Part shown: positions 1 to 10,202 of the stretch, in pieces
Numbering within the stretch: the first letter of the stretch is position 1
How the letters are laid out: each line of letters starts with the position of its first letter
DNA from: an uncultured Porphyromonadaceae bacterium
GTDB taxonomy: Bacteria > Bacteroidota > Bacteroidia > Bacteroidales > Muribaculaceae
Assembly (NCBI GenBank): GCA_947177615.1
Contig: CAMWUY010000001.1
Span: 76,828 to 109,336, forward strand
Direction: 5' to 3'
DNA: 32,509 nt
Notes under the pieces: model-generated
Told to the model about the DNA's origin: nothing
Database searches by the model: none
Seen by the model: the letters and a program-made list of their open reading frames with translations, nothing else
Made by a program: the position numbers and the translations under genes

Positions 1-282
1 GTCGCGGGGGTTGAACTCCAGATAGATCATAAAATCCTCCGGCTCCAGATAGCGCTCTGCAAATGTGTATTCGCCGACGCTTGAATCAGGAGTGGCCTTG
101 TGGTCCTGGATGATTTTACCGAGGCGAACCTGCGGAAGAGCATATTTCTTCTGGATACCCGACTTGATGTGAATAAGCCCCTCCTTGTAGGTCTCATTCT
201 CCTGTGCGGCAAGGGTCAGAAGATCACCAAGGACTTCACCAGTATAGTTACTCTGACCCGCGTTAAAAGTAAATGCTGCCAT
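1..282 (-). CDS. Probable phage major capsid protein, N-terminal part (runs off window start)
   Basis: Reverse-strand translation from ATG at 280-282: MAAFTFNAGQSNYTGEVLGDLLTLAAQENETYKEGLIHIKSGIQKKYALPQVRLGKIIQDHK...; open to window edge. Product inferred from position directly downstream of protease/scaffold gene. Confidence 0.55.
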   Translation of the reverse strand, partial: MAAFTFNAGQSNYTGEVLGDLLTLAAQENETYKEGLIHIKSGIQKKYALPQVRLGKIIQDHKATPDSSVGEYTFAERYLEPEDFMIYLEFNPRD

Positions 283-325
283 TGTTGTTTGTGAATTAAA
301 ATATTAATGATTGATTTGCTGGCGA

Positions 326-1573
326 TTAGTCGAGGGTCTTGAACTGGAAGTTCTTACCCACAACATCTTCGACCTTGGCCTGAACTTTCTGTTCCTCGGT
401 CTGGATGCCGTCTTTGGCGACGTCCTGATTGGCCTGAGAGATGATCTGTCCGAGATTGTCACGAGCGGGAATTTTGGCGAGGATGCGCTCAGCAAGTTCA
501 AAATCGCTCTGGGCCATTTTGATGTAGTCCTCACGGTCATCCTTGCTGATTTTGCAATCCTTGATAGCCTTGTCAACGAGAGCGTTGATCTTGTCCTCTT
601 TGGCCTTGGCTTCTGCTTCCTGATAGACTTTCAGAGCGTCCTTGGCTTTGTCGAGATCGGCGGTCAGATTGCTGATTGAACTCTTGGCACCGGTAAGCTC
701 TGCATTAGCAGTAGCCAACTGTGTCGTCTTTTCGTCAAGAGCTGCCTGAAGAGCGTCGGCCTTGTCAGCTTTAGCTTTAAGCTCATTGAACTTCGCCGTG
801 ATATTATCGGCGGTGGCGTCCTTCCCAGTCAGTCCGAAAAGGGCGGCAAAAACTGAAATTTCGATTTTATCCATTGTTTGAGAATTTGATGTGACATTCT
901 GTTGGTTAATAGTTGTTGAGGGAAGTGTAGGTGCCACCAATCCGTAAATCGCCTTGATTTGGCCGATGTCTTTGGTGTCTTTAAGAGCTGCCTGAATCTG
1001 GTCTTTGACCGCCTTGGGAGTTTCGATGATATGTTCTGAATCGACAAAGCCTTTTTCAACCGCCTGGGTAGCTGTGAGGAAAGTTCCATCTTCACCTTCT
1101 TTGCCGTTCATTATGTTTTCGACCTCTTCTTCAGAAAGACCGAAACGCTTGACATAAATGGTTTTAAGCTGTTGAGTAAAGGCTTCAGTAGCTTGATTGT
1201 ATTGCTTCTCTCCGTTTGCATCACAGAATGGATTGTGAATCATCAGCAGAGCGTAATCTTTCATAAAAAGCTCGTCACCGGCGGCCCAGATAATTGAACC
1301 CATTGAAGCGGCCAGAGCGTCGTTGATACATTCTGTTCGGATCTTACAATCCATGATTTTTGAGAATACGCTCATCCCTTCGATGACACTGCCACCGACA
1401 GAGTTAATATGGATGCGTATCACACTGGGATTGACATAATTGACGAGGTAGTCAAATTCCCAGAGAAATTCTTGAACACTCCAGTAATCGACATCAGTAT
1501 AGTAGCAAATATCGGCAGGAGCACCGGCGCAATAAGCACCTTTGATAAACTTAAATTCCTTATTTTTTGCCAT
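326..1573 (-). CDS. ClpP-like (S14) prohead protease with C-terminal coiled-coil scaffold-like region
   Basis: IRIHINSVGGSVIEGMSVFSKI ... ALAASMGSIIWAAGDELFMKDYALLMIHNPF is Clp-protease-like; C-terminal half is Ala/Lys/Glu-rich coiled coil. Confidence 0.85.
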   Translation of the reverse strand: MAKNKEFKFIKGAYCAGAPADICYYTDVDYWSVQEFLWEFDYLVNYVNPSVIRIHINSVGGSVIEGMSVFSKIMDCKIRTECINDALAASMGSIIWAAGDELFMKDYALLMIHNPFCDANGEKQYNQATEAFTQQLKTIYVKRFGLSEEEVENIMNGKEGEDGTFLTATQAVEKGFVDSEHIIETPKAVKDQIQAALKDTKDIGQIKAIYGLVAPTLPSTTINQQNVTSNSQTMDKIEISVFAALFGLTGKDATADNITAKFNELKAKADKADALQAALDEKTTQLATANAELTGAKSSISNLTADLDKAKDALKVYQEAEAKAKEDKINALVDKAIKDCKISKDDREDYIKMAQSDFELAERILAKIPARDNLGQIISQANQDVAKDGIQTEEQKVQAKVEDVVGKNFQFKTLD

Positions 1574-1661
1574 TGTTGCTCAATTTTCTTAGTAATAGTG
1601 AGCAACAAAAAAGCCCCTGCGGTCAACAGGGGCTAAGTTTCAATTATTCAATTATTTATGT

Positions 1662-2414
1662 TCAATTTGGCTTTGTGATGAAATCAGTGGCTTCATTGTA
1701 AGTTCTGGGATGATCCAGATTGTTATGTTCATCAGGATTAACACCTTCGATAGATGGGTCTTGGTCGGCGTGGTTGGTAAATGGAGGACAAACAAACTTC
1801 TTGTAAATCTTATTGCGAGTCGCCCAGATATTCCTTTGCTTAAACCAAATTTCATAAGTCATCCAGCAAGGTTGCAAGCCATGATCGAAACTTTCCATCG
1901 GATCGACATATTCAAGCTGACAGCGTTCTTGCAAACACTCATATTTGCTAATGCTTTCCTGAATAGTTTGATGGATGCGTTCTGCAACGTAATACACACC
2001 CATATCATGCCCATCCTCATGGACGTTTAGACTATTGAGGATAAAACGGATTCTTAATTCGGCTCGACCTTCATTAATGCGAGATTGTTGAACCAAGTAT
2101 CTCCAGTTTATGAAGTGAACAAAGGCTGCCGGAAATCCTAAAGTTTCTTCTTTATTGCCACTGGGGGAGATAATACGCTCATATTGGCCATCATCAATTT
2201 GCACAGTAGCAAAGATTTTTGGACTACCAGGCACACCATATTCCCAAGTTACTGAGCGAAGAATCTCTTTCATCGCTTTCAATACATCCATTGGCCCATT
2301 AGATTCAACTTGAAGAGGTTTTTCAGGTTGTTCCTTGGGCTTTTCTGTAGGTGGCGAGACTGCACTTGTTTTATTGCCACTTATGACTTTATTATTTTTC
2401 TTATCTACAATCAT
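1662..2414 (-). CDS. Hypothetical phage protein in head/neck module
   Basis: 250 aa ORF in collinear minus-strand structural cluster; no family recognised. Confidence 0.7.
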   Translation of the reverse strand: MIVDKKNNKVISGNKTSAVSPPTEKPKEQPEKPLQVESNGPMDVLKAMKEILRSVTWEYGVPGSPKIFATVQIDDGQYERIISPSGNKEETLGFPAAFVHFINWRYLVQQSRINEGRAELRIRFILNSLNVHEDGHDMGVYYVAERIHQTIQESISKYECLQERCQLEYVDPMESFDHGLQPCWMTYEIWFKQRNIWATRNKIYKKFVCPPFTNHADQDPSIEGVNPDEHNNLDHPRTYNEATDFITKPN

Positions 2415-2438
2415 TGTTCAATCTTTATTGATAATAGC

Positions 2439-3362
2439 TCAGGATTTCTTTACAAGGAACACGCTATCAAAGAGGTACAATTTCGTCATCTTTCTCATAA
2501 AGCTATCAGTAAATGGATTTAAGTAAGATGAGTGGCCCATAAACTGTCTTTTTATGTACGGTTTTGGCTTATGTCCGTTCCATGCGCTTCCGTATGTACC
2601 TTTGCCTTCATTATGATATCCGGCATAACAAATGCTGTGTTTCTTGTGATGGGCAGAATTGGCTGGTACGATGTCTGTATAAACTCGTGTCCTTGCTGCT
2701 CCAGCATTTTCATCAATTTTAATCGAGTTATATAAATCGCCATACTCCTTCAAAATTCGATTGCCAGTACCTCTGCTGGCACGTTTTTTTAGGGTATATG
2801 CTGAGAGAGAAGCCCATCTGCGAGAACGACTACTGTAGAATTGCTGATATTTGAAGGAGTTTTGAAACACCTTCATTGCCCTACGGCCAACCACAACACG
2901 AAAATTCTCAGATTGTACTCGCAGAGCATACAAACTGATTTGGATCTGACGGATCCATTGTTTTGTGCCGTGCAGAATTGTGACAGACCCTCCAGCCCCT
3001 CTCTTTCCCTGATTTATATCAGAACCCCAGCGTCCACTTGATGAGCCTTTGCGAACACTTCCTTTTGAGTCAAGATAGCTTGGGCGACTCCAGTTGTAAT
3101 TAGGATTGGAACCACCTTTCAGTGACATTGGCTTGGCCCAAGAAGCCAAATGTCCTTGTCGGGTGGTGAATTTAGTTCCGGAACTGAAGTATTTGCCATA
3201 TTGTTTAGGAAAAGTGGCACGGCCTTTTACCGTACCACCATTCTGATTGCGGAGCCATTGGTTATACAATCGCTCCCTATGCGAACCCAATCTTTGACCC
3301 TCATAGAAATGTTTGCCAAATTGAGTTTTGACTTTACTTGGATCAAACTTTTGCCGAGACAT
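2439..3362 (-). CDS. Phage virion morphogenesis (gpG-like) protein
   Basis: C-terminal half contains W-x-LS-x-T-x-KKR...ILKEYGDLYNSIKI pattern typical of gpG-like tail completion/morphogenesis proteins. Confidence 0.6.
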   Translation of the reverse strand: MSRQKFDPSKVKTQFGKHFYEGQRLGSHRERLYNQWLRNQNGGTVKGRATFPKQYGKYFSSGTKFTTRQGHLASWAKPMSLKGGSNPNYNWSRPSYLDSKGSVRKGSSSGRWGSDINQGKRGAGGSVTILHGTKQWIRQIQISLYALRVQSENFRVVVGRRAMKVFQNSFKYQQFYSSRSRRWASLSAYTLKKRASRGTGNRILKEYGDLYNSIKIDENAGAARTRVYTDIVPANSAHHKKHSICYAGYHNEGKGTYGSAWNGHKPKPYIKRQFMGHSSYLNPFTDSFMRKMTKLYLFDSVFLVKKS

Positions 3363-4197
3363 AGTATTTCTCTCTTAATCTTGAAACAAAGCCCATTAGC
3401 ATATCCTTATCAGTATCTTTTATTGAAAAGTAGCTATGAGTTGGACCAAAAATTCTACCACATTTTGCCAAAGATTCACTATACACGCTGTTAAGTTGCT
3501 TGGGTCTTACATAGTCTTTGGCAGAACCTTTGATTTGGCTTATTTTTGCATCTGCACGAGGAGCCTCCAGTATTTCCAAGAAACAACGACAGTTATATTC
3601 AATGGGTGGAATCATCCACGATGGGAACTCATCTCTGGGAGCAGCATAACCTTGTAAAGCCATGTGCCAGGGTCTAACTTTTGCATCGTTTTGAGTCCAA
3701 TACACAGCATAATCAGTCGCAGACATTTTCATCCACAACGCAGCAACTACTCCGGCATATTCAATATCAGAGTTTTCAATGGCAGAATACTGATCATTAT
3801 ACTTTTTGCACAAAGCGAGTAAGTCATCATAGTCATCAGAATTGAAGTCTATTTCAGTATCGCCTACAACATCTGATACCTCCTCATAGAGTTGATATTC
3901 TTCACAGACGGAGAAATCAATCAGATTGAGAATACCGGCAGTAAGACGGTCTATAAGATCTTTTTCATATTGGGTAAGATTTTCATCCTCAGAATTTTTT
4001 AGAAGCTGAAGTGCATTATCGACCTCTATTTCCAACCCCTTGGCAACGTGTTTGAAAGCAATATCTGTTCTTAACTCTGCAAGAGCATAAAGAGCCTCAT
4101 CCTTATCATCGTTGTGCAAGGACTTTAATAACTGTATGAATAAGGCTACCAAAGATTGATAATCACTGTCATGTTCGGTTTGTTGCTCTTCTGTCAT
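3343..4197 (-). CDS. Phage head morphogenesis / minor head protein (Mu gpF / SPP1 gp7-like)
   Basis: Motif WMIPPIEYNCRCFLEIL matches the P-P-x-x-NCRC signature of gpF-like minor head proteins; located next to portal. Confidence 0.75.
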   Translation of the reverse strand: MTEEQQTEHDSDYQSLVALFIQLLKSLHNDDKDEALYALAELRTDIAFKHVAKGLEIEVDNALQLLKNSEDENLTQYEKDLIDRLTAGILNLIDFSVCEEYQLYEEVSDVVGDTEIDFNSDDYDDLLALCKKYNDQYSAIENSDIEYAGVVAALWMKMSATDYAVYWTQNDAKVRPWHMALQGYAAPRDEFPSWMIPPIEYNCRCFLEILEAPRADAKISQIKGSAKDYVRPKQLNSVYSESLAKCGRIFGPTHSYFSIKDTDKDMLMGFVSRLREKYYVSAKV

Positions 4198-4241
4198 GGC
4201 AGCTTTTACCTGCTTGGCAAGGTCAGAGGTGCATCCGCCTT

Positions 4242-5573
4242 TTAATGCACCCCTGACAGAAAATTTACCCGATTTCTATGATGACCATAGCGTTTATAAT
4301 ATTCTTCATCACTCATACGGTGGCCGTCGCCATCGCCATCATCCCAATCGCCGACACCACCTCCACCGTTTCCTGATTCAAAGTTACGCTGGGTTCCAAC
4401 CACAACACCCCATTCTTTGTCAATTTCTTCTGGGTCAACCTCATATTTATCAGTGAGCATATCATAGAGCTTAATCTTGTTCTCATCCGACATTTCGACT
4501 TTATTCATGTACTTAAAGTACACATCATCAGTAATTAACCCCCAGTATCTTAGAACAGGTACAACTTGCTCATTCATTACGTTCTCAATGCGAGTACGAT
4601 ATGAATTTACACGAGCACGATAAATGTTCTCGTGAGCTTTGGTAGATCCTACATAAGCCTGAGTAGCACCGGCCATAGATTCAGAACCAAGTATCAGGCT
4701 GTCATTTTCCTTATTAGTAAACTCTGCGAGAGTATGGTAAATTTTTTCAGAATTGGATGCGGCAAATGCTTTGATGTCAATTTCATCGCCCTTACCAGTA
4801 ACAAGCACTTTGTTTTGAGCAGCAGAACCGATTTTTCGTGCCAATCTTTGTCGAGACTCATTATCTTCAGCTTCGGTTTTGCCGTGAATGATAGGCTGCC
4901 CATAAGTGTGACTGAAGTTTACCCAGTTACTTATGGTATATTTCTGAGCAAGGATATTTGGTGTGGTGGCGGCAAAAATACCGAACCCACCAGTATTGAC
5001 GAGAATATAGTTGTGCTTATATTGCTCTGCATCCAAATCCCAGCCCGGACTCCACTGGCCCCAGCGTTGGATTACGCGGCGTTGATCTGGAAGGATGTTA
5101 CGGCGCTCAATACTATTCACCTCTTTAAGTAATCCAGTATTGGGGTCAAGCTCCGGCATAATTTCAAGAAGTGTGTAGCCATACAACTCTGCTTCGATAA
5201 TGCCCTTGATGATTTTTTCAAATTGAGATCCTTGACAAATCTTTGATTGTTTAGGGTCTCTAATCCATTTACCATCTTTGTCCTCACGAGCAAACATATA
5301 CCGTTTCCCCACTAACTGAGAAAACAGTGTGAGAATCGTACCCTGGAGGTGAGCATTTTGAATATAGCAGCCTTCATATAGGTCTATGAGCCTGGAACGG
5401 TCATCCATAATGGTGCCGTCCTCAACCTGACTGACTACGCTCTTATATCTGCATCGACGTGTCAGCTCATCGGTGTATTCGGTGATGGTCTTTTTTACTA
5501 TGTTGAAATGGGCGATCAGGGCCTCATCAGTAAAGAAATTACCATTTGAATTATTTTCACTGCGTTTACGCAT
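4242..5573 (-). CDS. Phage portal protein (Mu gp29-like, DUF935-like); start codon uncertain (ORF extends to 5696)
   Basis: GYTLLEIMPELDPNTGLLKEVNSIERRNILPDQRRVIQRWGQ... and FSHTYGQPIIHGKT... read like DUF935 portals; likely start MRKRSENNSNGNFF. Confidence 0.75.
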   Translation of the reverse strand: MRKRSENNSNGNFFTDEALIAHFNIVKKTITEYTDELTRRCRYKSVVSQVEDGTIMDDRSRLIDLYEGCYIQNAHLQGTILTLFSQLVGKRYMFAREDKDGKWIRDPKQSKICQGSQFEKIIKGIIEAELYGYTLLEIMPELDPNTGLLKEVNSIERRNILPDQRRVIQRWGQWSPGWDLDAEQYKHNYILVNTGGFGIFAATTPNILAQKYTISNWVNFSHTYGQPIIHGKTEAEDNESRQRLARKIGSAAQNKVLVTGKGDEIDIKAFAASNSEKIYHTLAEFTNKENDSLILGSESMAGATQAYVGSTKAHENIYRARVNSYRTRIENVMNEQVVPVLRYWGLITDDVYFKYMNKVEMSDENKIKLYDMLTDKYEVDPEEIDKEWGVVVGTQRNFESGNGGGGVGDWDDGDGDGHRMSDEEYYKRYGHHRNRVNFLSGVH

Positions 5574-5798
5574 AATCTTGATTTTATTGGTAATAGTCTT
5601 ACTGTATAGCCACTTCAAGAACCCCTGCACACCATAAATTCTGCCAGTACACAGTTGAAATAAAAAATTTTCAAATTTTTTATTACAGATTATCAAATAC
5701 TTATAACATTTTTGGTTTCACTTTGCTCAATTTCACTATACACCCAATACTATTATATATAGGAGTACATCAAACTCAACTCTAAAAACTACAGTCAA

Positions 5799-5999
5799 AT
5801 GGCAAACTGGAAGAACTTAAAAAAGAATCCTCCTACAGAAAGTTGTAACATCTGCCTAAAGATAGGTACATCTTATGATACCTATTTCTTTAAGAGATAT
5901 ACCGACTACAGTTGGGAGTTGCACAAATACCCCAGAGCAATCGGTCCAGAAAAGGTCCCCGATCATGCCCTTTACATCAATCTTGATGAAATTAAATGA
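5799..5999 (+). CDS. Hypothetical small protein
   Basis: 66 aa ORF, first gene of divergent plus-strand operon. Confidence 0.6.
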   Translation: MANWKNLKKNPPTESCNICLKIGTSYDTYFFKRYTDYSWELHKYPRAIGPEKVPDHALYINLDEIK

Positions 6000-6032
6000 T
6001 GATACGCAGTTAAAACTTCAAAACCAACTTAC

Positions 6033-6452
6033 ATGAGAGCTTTTATTGAAGCAAAAGTGAAATTCAAAAAGCAGTTGCAGAATGGGAAAATTAAGGAAAT
6101 CAATGAACCTTATCTTGTAAAAGCCTTGTCTTTTACAGAAGCGGAAGCCCGCGTTACTGAAGAGGTGCGCCCCTTTATTTCGGGAGATTTTTCAGTATCG
6201 GCTGTGACTAAATCCAATATCGTTGAGGTATTTTACGACCCGGAAGGTGATTTCTGGTACAAGGTGAAGGCAAACTTCATAAGCCTTAATGAAAAGACCA
6301 ACACTGAGAAGTTGACATCTTCTTATTATCTGGTCCAGGCACGCGATTTCCGAACCGCGTATGACAATTTCCAGAAAGGAATGAAGGATACGATGGCAGA
6401 TTATACAATCGTCAGTATCACAGAAACCAAAATAATGGATGTGTTTGAGTAA
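6033..6452 (+). CDS. DUF4494-like protein
   Basis: FWYKVKANFISLNEKTNTEKLTSSYYLVQARDFRTAYDNFQKGMKDTMADYTIVSITETKIMDVF resembles the DUF4494 family of Bacteroidota. Confidence 0.75.
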   Translation: MRAFIEAKVKFKKQLQNGKIKEINEPYLVKALSFTEAEARVTEEVRPFISGDFSVSAVTKSNIVEVFYDPEGDFWYKVKANFISLNEKTNTEKLTSSYYLVQARDFRTAYDNFQKGMKDTMADYTIVSITETKIMDVFE

Positions 6453-6456
6453 GGCT

Positions 6457-6927
6457 ATGGACTACAAGACTACAATCCTGAAAGAAGAAGTTAAAACTGA
6501 TGAGATTCTGTTACCGGAAATATCGGATCTGAATTTCGGCTTTTTAGGAGAAGGCAAGATAGTATTCGATTATACGGCCTATATCGAAACCAATAAGCTC
6601 CCAGCTATTGATTACAAAGTGTTTATGAGAGCCAACAGGCATTTTATCGAAATACTTGCAAAATCCTATAAAAAGAAAACATCAGAACTATTTTATCAAA
6701 ATGCTAACGGTCATATACTGGTAGCGGCAGAATTAGCTTTTGTTTTCTTAGCCTTTGTAAATCCGGAGATGTTTCTGTATTTCAATGGTCTTTTGACCGA
6801 TGTTATCACAGATGGAGTTGCGTACAGTCATGGCTTCATATTCAGTATGGCCGCGAACAGATTACCCTCAGATGTTCTAAGTGAAATAATCAAAGAAAGA
6901 GAGAATGACCCAGCCGGAAGTGAATAA
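6457..6927 (+). CDS. Hypothetical protein
   Basis: ORF MDYKTTILKEEVKTDEILLPEISD...; start chosen at 6457 within ORF 6439-6927. Confidence 0.6.
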   Translation: MDYKTTILKEEVKTDEILLPEISDLNFGFLGEGKIVFDYTAYIETNKLPAIDYKVFMRANRHFIEILAKSYKKKTSELFYQNANGHILVAAELAFVFLAFVNPEMFLYFNGLLTDVITDGVAYSHGFIFSMAANRLPSDVLSEIIKERENDPAGSE

Positions 6928-7252
6928 TAAACCGACTACTATTGTGGCATTTGATTCGTCATACGTTTTGGTGGCGATCTTCAAATCCATAAGTGAGGCT
7001 GCTACTTTAACCAATACTGTCCGCCAGTCATTAATTAAAGCAGCCTATGGAGATATAATCTCAGTCAATAAAAGATACTGGAGGGCAGTGCCACCTGACG
7101 TTCAAATTGAACCTGACGATGTGGGTAAATTGACATTGTTTGAGTTTGATGCGGCCGTTGGAGAGGATCGAAAGATTTATTCAACTCGTAAAATGCTCAA
7201 AAATTCAGTAATGCTGGAGAGTGAATATGTGGCGTTAAATGCAAACAAATAA
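6905..7252 (+). CDS. Hypothetical protein
   Basis: 115 aa ORF overlapping the preceding gene end; SISEAATLTNTVRQSLIKAAYG may be a small HTH-like segment. Confidence 0.55.
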   Translation: MTQPEVNNKPTTIVAFDSSYVLVAIFKSISEAATLTNTVRQSLIKAAYGDIISVNKRYWRAVPPDVQIEPDDVGKLTLFEFDAAVGEDRKIYSTRKMLKNSVMLESEYVALNANK

Positions 7253-7270
7253 GTATAATAAAAAAATAAA

Positions 7271-7597
7271 ATGACACTAAACGAATATCAGCAGAAAGCA
7301 CTTGAAACTGCGATTTACTCTGATGAGTACAAAATCATCTATCCGGCCCTTGGTATGTGCGGTGAGGCTGGAGAGGTTGCGGATAAGGTAAAGAAAGTTA
7401 TCCGTGACAACAATCAGGAGTTTAACCAGGAAAAGAAAGGAGAGATTGCCAAAGAAATAGGCGACGTTCTCTGGTATTGCGCAACGCTGGCACATGACCT
7501 TGGCTATTCTCTTGAAGAGATTGCCGAAATCAACTATGCCAAACTTAAATCGCGTCAAATGCGAGGCAAGATTGGTGGAGAAGGTGATAATAGATAA
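7271..7597 (+). CDS. MazG-like nucleotide pyrophosphohydrolase
   Basis: LGMCGEAGEVADKVKKVIRD ... KEIGDVLWYCATLAHDLGYSLEEIAEINYAKLKSR: MazG metal-binding EExxE/D pattern. Confidence 0.9.
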   Translation: MTLNEYQQKALETAIYSDEYKIIYPALGMCGEAGEVADKVKKVIRDNNQEFNQEKKGEIAKEIGDVLWYCATLAHDLGYSLEEIAEINYAKLKSRQMRGKIGGEGDNR

Positions 7598-7637
7598 GCA
7601 ACCCCACTCTTAACTACTCGATAGGGCAGTAGCCCAG

Positions 7638-7672
7638 GGAGCGTGATATGCCAGATTCACGCTCCTTTTTTA
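7638..7672 (+). terminator. Rho-independent-like terminator
   Basis: GGAGCGTGA-tatgccagat-TCACGCTCC followed by T-run. Confidence 0.85.
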
Positions 7673-7780
7673 TGTTCTTTTCTATATAATTAAGGAGTGC
7701 CCTTTTGCAAAAAGTGAAACATGTCAAAAAATTAATAAGTTCTAAACCAGCGATATAAGTCGAGTTTAACATTTTTTAGA

Positions 7781-7815
7781 AAGTGAAACTACAAAAATAT
7801 TTGGTGGTTTCACTT
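7781..7815. promoter_or_regulatory. Inverted repeat AAGTGAAAC...GTTTCACTT upstream of the recombinase
   Basis: aagtgaaactacaaaaatatttggtggtttcactt just before ATG at 7854; an additional AAAGTGAAAC at 7711-7720. Confidence 0.55.
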
Positions 7816-7853
7816 TTTAGAATTAATTTTGCGAAACCAAATTCCAGAATTGT

Positions 7854-8447
7854 ATGAGTAAAAAAGGAAGCGTAACTACGGCAGACTATCTGCCGTATGC
7901 GGATTATCAAAAACTTGTTCAGGCTCTAATTGATGAAAAGAAGTATTGGTGGGCCTGTTACTGCATCCTGTCTTTTTGTACCGGATTGCGGTTCTCTGAT
8001 GTGTGTAAATTAAAATGGTCTGATGTGCTCGATCAGAGAAAGATTATCATCACAGCCAAGAAAACAAACAAGACCCATGTCATTCCTATAGGCCAAAACG
8101 CTTCTGAGCATTTCTCTTCCTTACATAAACTGATGGGCAAACCATCAAAACGAGATTTAATACTTGTTGGTCAAAAGGGTGAAGAAGGAAGGCCGGTTTC
8201 AATTCAGTATATAAATCGCGCATTAAAGAAGTGGGCGGTCAAGTACGAATTAGACATTGATAACTTCAGTACACATACATTTCGGAAAACATTTGGGAGA
8301 TATGTATATGATAAAGGTGGCAGAGATGAAAAGACACTTATGTATCTGAATAGAATTTTCAAACACTCCAGTTTAGATACCACTATGATATATCTCGGAA
8401 TTAGAGATGAGGAAATATCGAATATCTTTGATTCTATACAAATATAA
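7854..8447 (+). CDS. Tyrosine recombinase/integrase, catalytic domain only
   Basis: CTGLRFSDVCKLKWSDV ... HTFRKTFGRYVYDKGG ... FKHSSLDTTMIYLGI carries the R...HxxR...H/Y-type box motifs; 197 aa without an N-terminal core-binding domain. Confidence 0.85.
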   Translation: MSKKGSVTTADYLPYADYQKLVQALIDEKKYWWACYCILSFCTGLRFSDVCKLKWSDVLDQRKIIITAKKTNKTHVIPIGQNASEHFSSLHKLMGKPSKRDLILVGQKGEEGRPVSIQYINRALKKWAVKYELDIDNFSTHTFRKTFGRYVYDKGGRDEKTLMYLNRIFKHSSLDTTMIYLGIRDEEISNIFDSIQI

Positions 8448-8470
8448 AATATAATATGGGGCGTCGGATT

Positions 8471-9073
8471 ATGAACAAACTCACATATTGCAATCTTTGC
8501 GGAAATAAGATATGGATGCAGGGTTACAATATCCAGAATCACATTACTCACATTATGATGAAGCATAATGTGTGCTATGATTGTGCCTTCTGGGAAGAGT
8601 TGATTGCTTATCCTCCAGAATATATGGAGGTAGTCAATCATCAATGTCTACGCCTTCATCCGGTCGCTAATAAAAAAGATAAGACTTTAATTCTGGGAGG
8701 CAAAGGTAAGATGAGGTATTTTATGCGTCCTGATGGCTCACTCATCCAGTCTAATGATATATGGATTATAGGAACCATACCAGAGCGTTTCAAATCTCAA
8801 TTACCCACAACCGCTATTGAAATTACTTTCAAAGCCTACCGTCAATTAAAGAAAAGTCAGAGAAAATGTCAAGCTCGTGCCTGTATGGATCGGTACAACT
8901 GTTTCAGATATGATCGAGCTTTAGAGAATGATGAAAGAGGGCCATTCAATGTTATCCCACCAAAATGGAATGTTGGTGATGAGCATTGCGGTTTCTTTAT
9001 CAATCTCCAGGATATAAAAAGTGATGAAAGCAGTGTATTCAGTAAACCAGATTCAAATGAAACAAAAAACTGA
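8471..9073 (+). CDS. Hypothetical protein with zinc-ribbon-like N-terminus
   Basis: CNLCGNKIWMQGYN...H...CYDCAFW; start chosen at the second Met of the ORF. Confidence 0.6.
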   Translation: MNKLTYCNLCGNKIWMQGYNIQNHITHIMMKHNVCYDCAFWEELIAYPPEYMEVVNHQCLRLHPVANKKDKTLILGGKGKMRYFMRPDGSLIQSNDIWIIGTIPERFKSQLPTTAIEITFKAYRQLKKSQRKCQARACMDRYNCFRYDRALENDERGPFNVIPPKWNVGDEHCGFFINLQDIKSDESSVFSKPDSNETKN

Positions 9074-9347
9074 AGAGTTGCTTAAAAAAGCACAGGAAAT
9101 TATGGGCGAGGGGTCGGATTTCCTCATCATAGCCCATAAGGACGGACAATGTGGTGCCGTAGCACATGGAGATACTGACACTATTGCTCAGGCAATATTC
9201 TCATGTATGCACCAGCCGGACAATCCTATCGGCCAGACTCTGTATCGTATCATCCAGCTCAATGTGACCAATATTCTGGCCAATCCGTCACCTTATGCGA
9301 ACCGCCTGAGATTTGACATCAATTTCGCCAACTATGGAAAAAAGTAA
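9057..9347 (+). CDS. Hypothetical protein
   Basis: ORF MKQKTEELLKKAQEIMGEGSDFLIIAHKDGQCGAVAHGD... Confidence 0.6.
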   Translation: MKQKTEELLKKAQEIMGEGSDFLIIAHKDGQCGAVAHGDTDTIAQAIFSCMHQPDNPIGQTLYRIIQLNVTNILANPSPYANRLRFDINFANYGKK

Positions 9348-10176
9348 AAAATATCTGCCATACGATGTGTCAGATATTGACACGTTGCTGAATGAGCCTT
9401 GGGAAATCAGTGACCAGCCATTCATGCTCCATGCTGCGTATGCCTTGAACTGCCTCTATGATATAGTGGCTCCGGAAGATGATGAAGAGTTTACTCCAGA
9501 TAATATTTGGGGTAACAAGATTGAGAAAAAGATCCTCGACCGATTGGTATTGGATATTCAAGATGATTTTAATGATGCGGCCACCAATCGTAAGCCAGTA
9601 CGAATATGGGATAGAGGCTACACTATCAGAAAAGTCAATGCCTATGACCATTCTCGCCTTCATCTGATTTTCAATTTCCCCATAGAGAATGGAGAATATA
9701 CTATCACGAAAGAAGGCGTACTGAATCTGGCCGGTGTTACCGACCCTCTTCTAAAACCTTATGAGGTTTCCAAAGAACAGGCCCATATCAATAGAACTTA
9801 TCTCAGACAAATCATCATGCTTGCTGAAGATGATAAGAACAATGGCTGGGATCAGCTTACCGATATGGAGATTGTAGTTTACTGTTGGGCGTTATTCTAT
9901 AACAAATACCAGTTTGATAACTTCATCCAGTTCAAAAAAGAGTATAAGGATTACCTCTATGTTACTGAAAAGGAGATTTTCGACTGCCTGAATGAAAAGT
10001 CAACTCTCAGACAAAAGCCAGTAGGGATGTATGCGTTTTCCTATGATAAGATCCAGGAATGGAACAAAAATCACGAGCAAATATCGGCGGCCGACAAAAT
10101 ACCGGCTTCCGAAGCAGAAGATTACTGGTACGATGTAGCTCTCAAAAAGTCATTCAAACCGATTGACCAGCGATAA
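9337..10176 (+). CDS. Hypothetical protein
   Basis: Long ORF MEKSKKYLPYDVSDIDTLLNEPWEISDQPFMLHAAY... overlapping upstream stop. Confidence 0.7.
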   Translation, partial: EKSKKYLPYDVSDIDTLLNEPWEISDQPFMLHAAYALNCLYDIVAPEDDEEFTPDNIWGNKIEKKILDRLVLDIQDDFNDAATNRKPVRIWDRGYTIRKVNAYDHSRLHLIFNFPIENGEYTITKEGVLNLAGVTDPLLKPYEVSKEQAHINRTYLRQIIMLAEDDKNNGWDQLTDMEIVVYCWALFYNKYQFDNFIQFKKEYKDYLYVTEKEIFDCLNEKSTLRQKPVGMYAFSYDKIQEWNKNHEQISAADKIPASEAEDYWYDVALKKSFKPIDQR

Positions 10177-10202
10177 ACCGATATAAGATGAGGGGGATTG
10201 CA

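Noticed and set aside
4196-4456. His-rich plus-strand ORF
   Set aside because: Antisense to the Gly/Asp-rich C-terminus of the portal gene; composition artefact.
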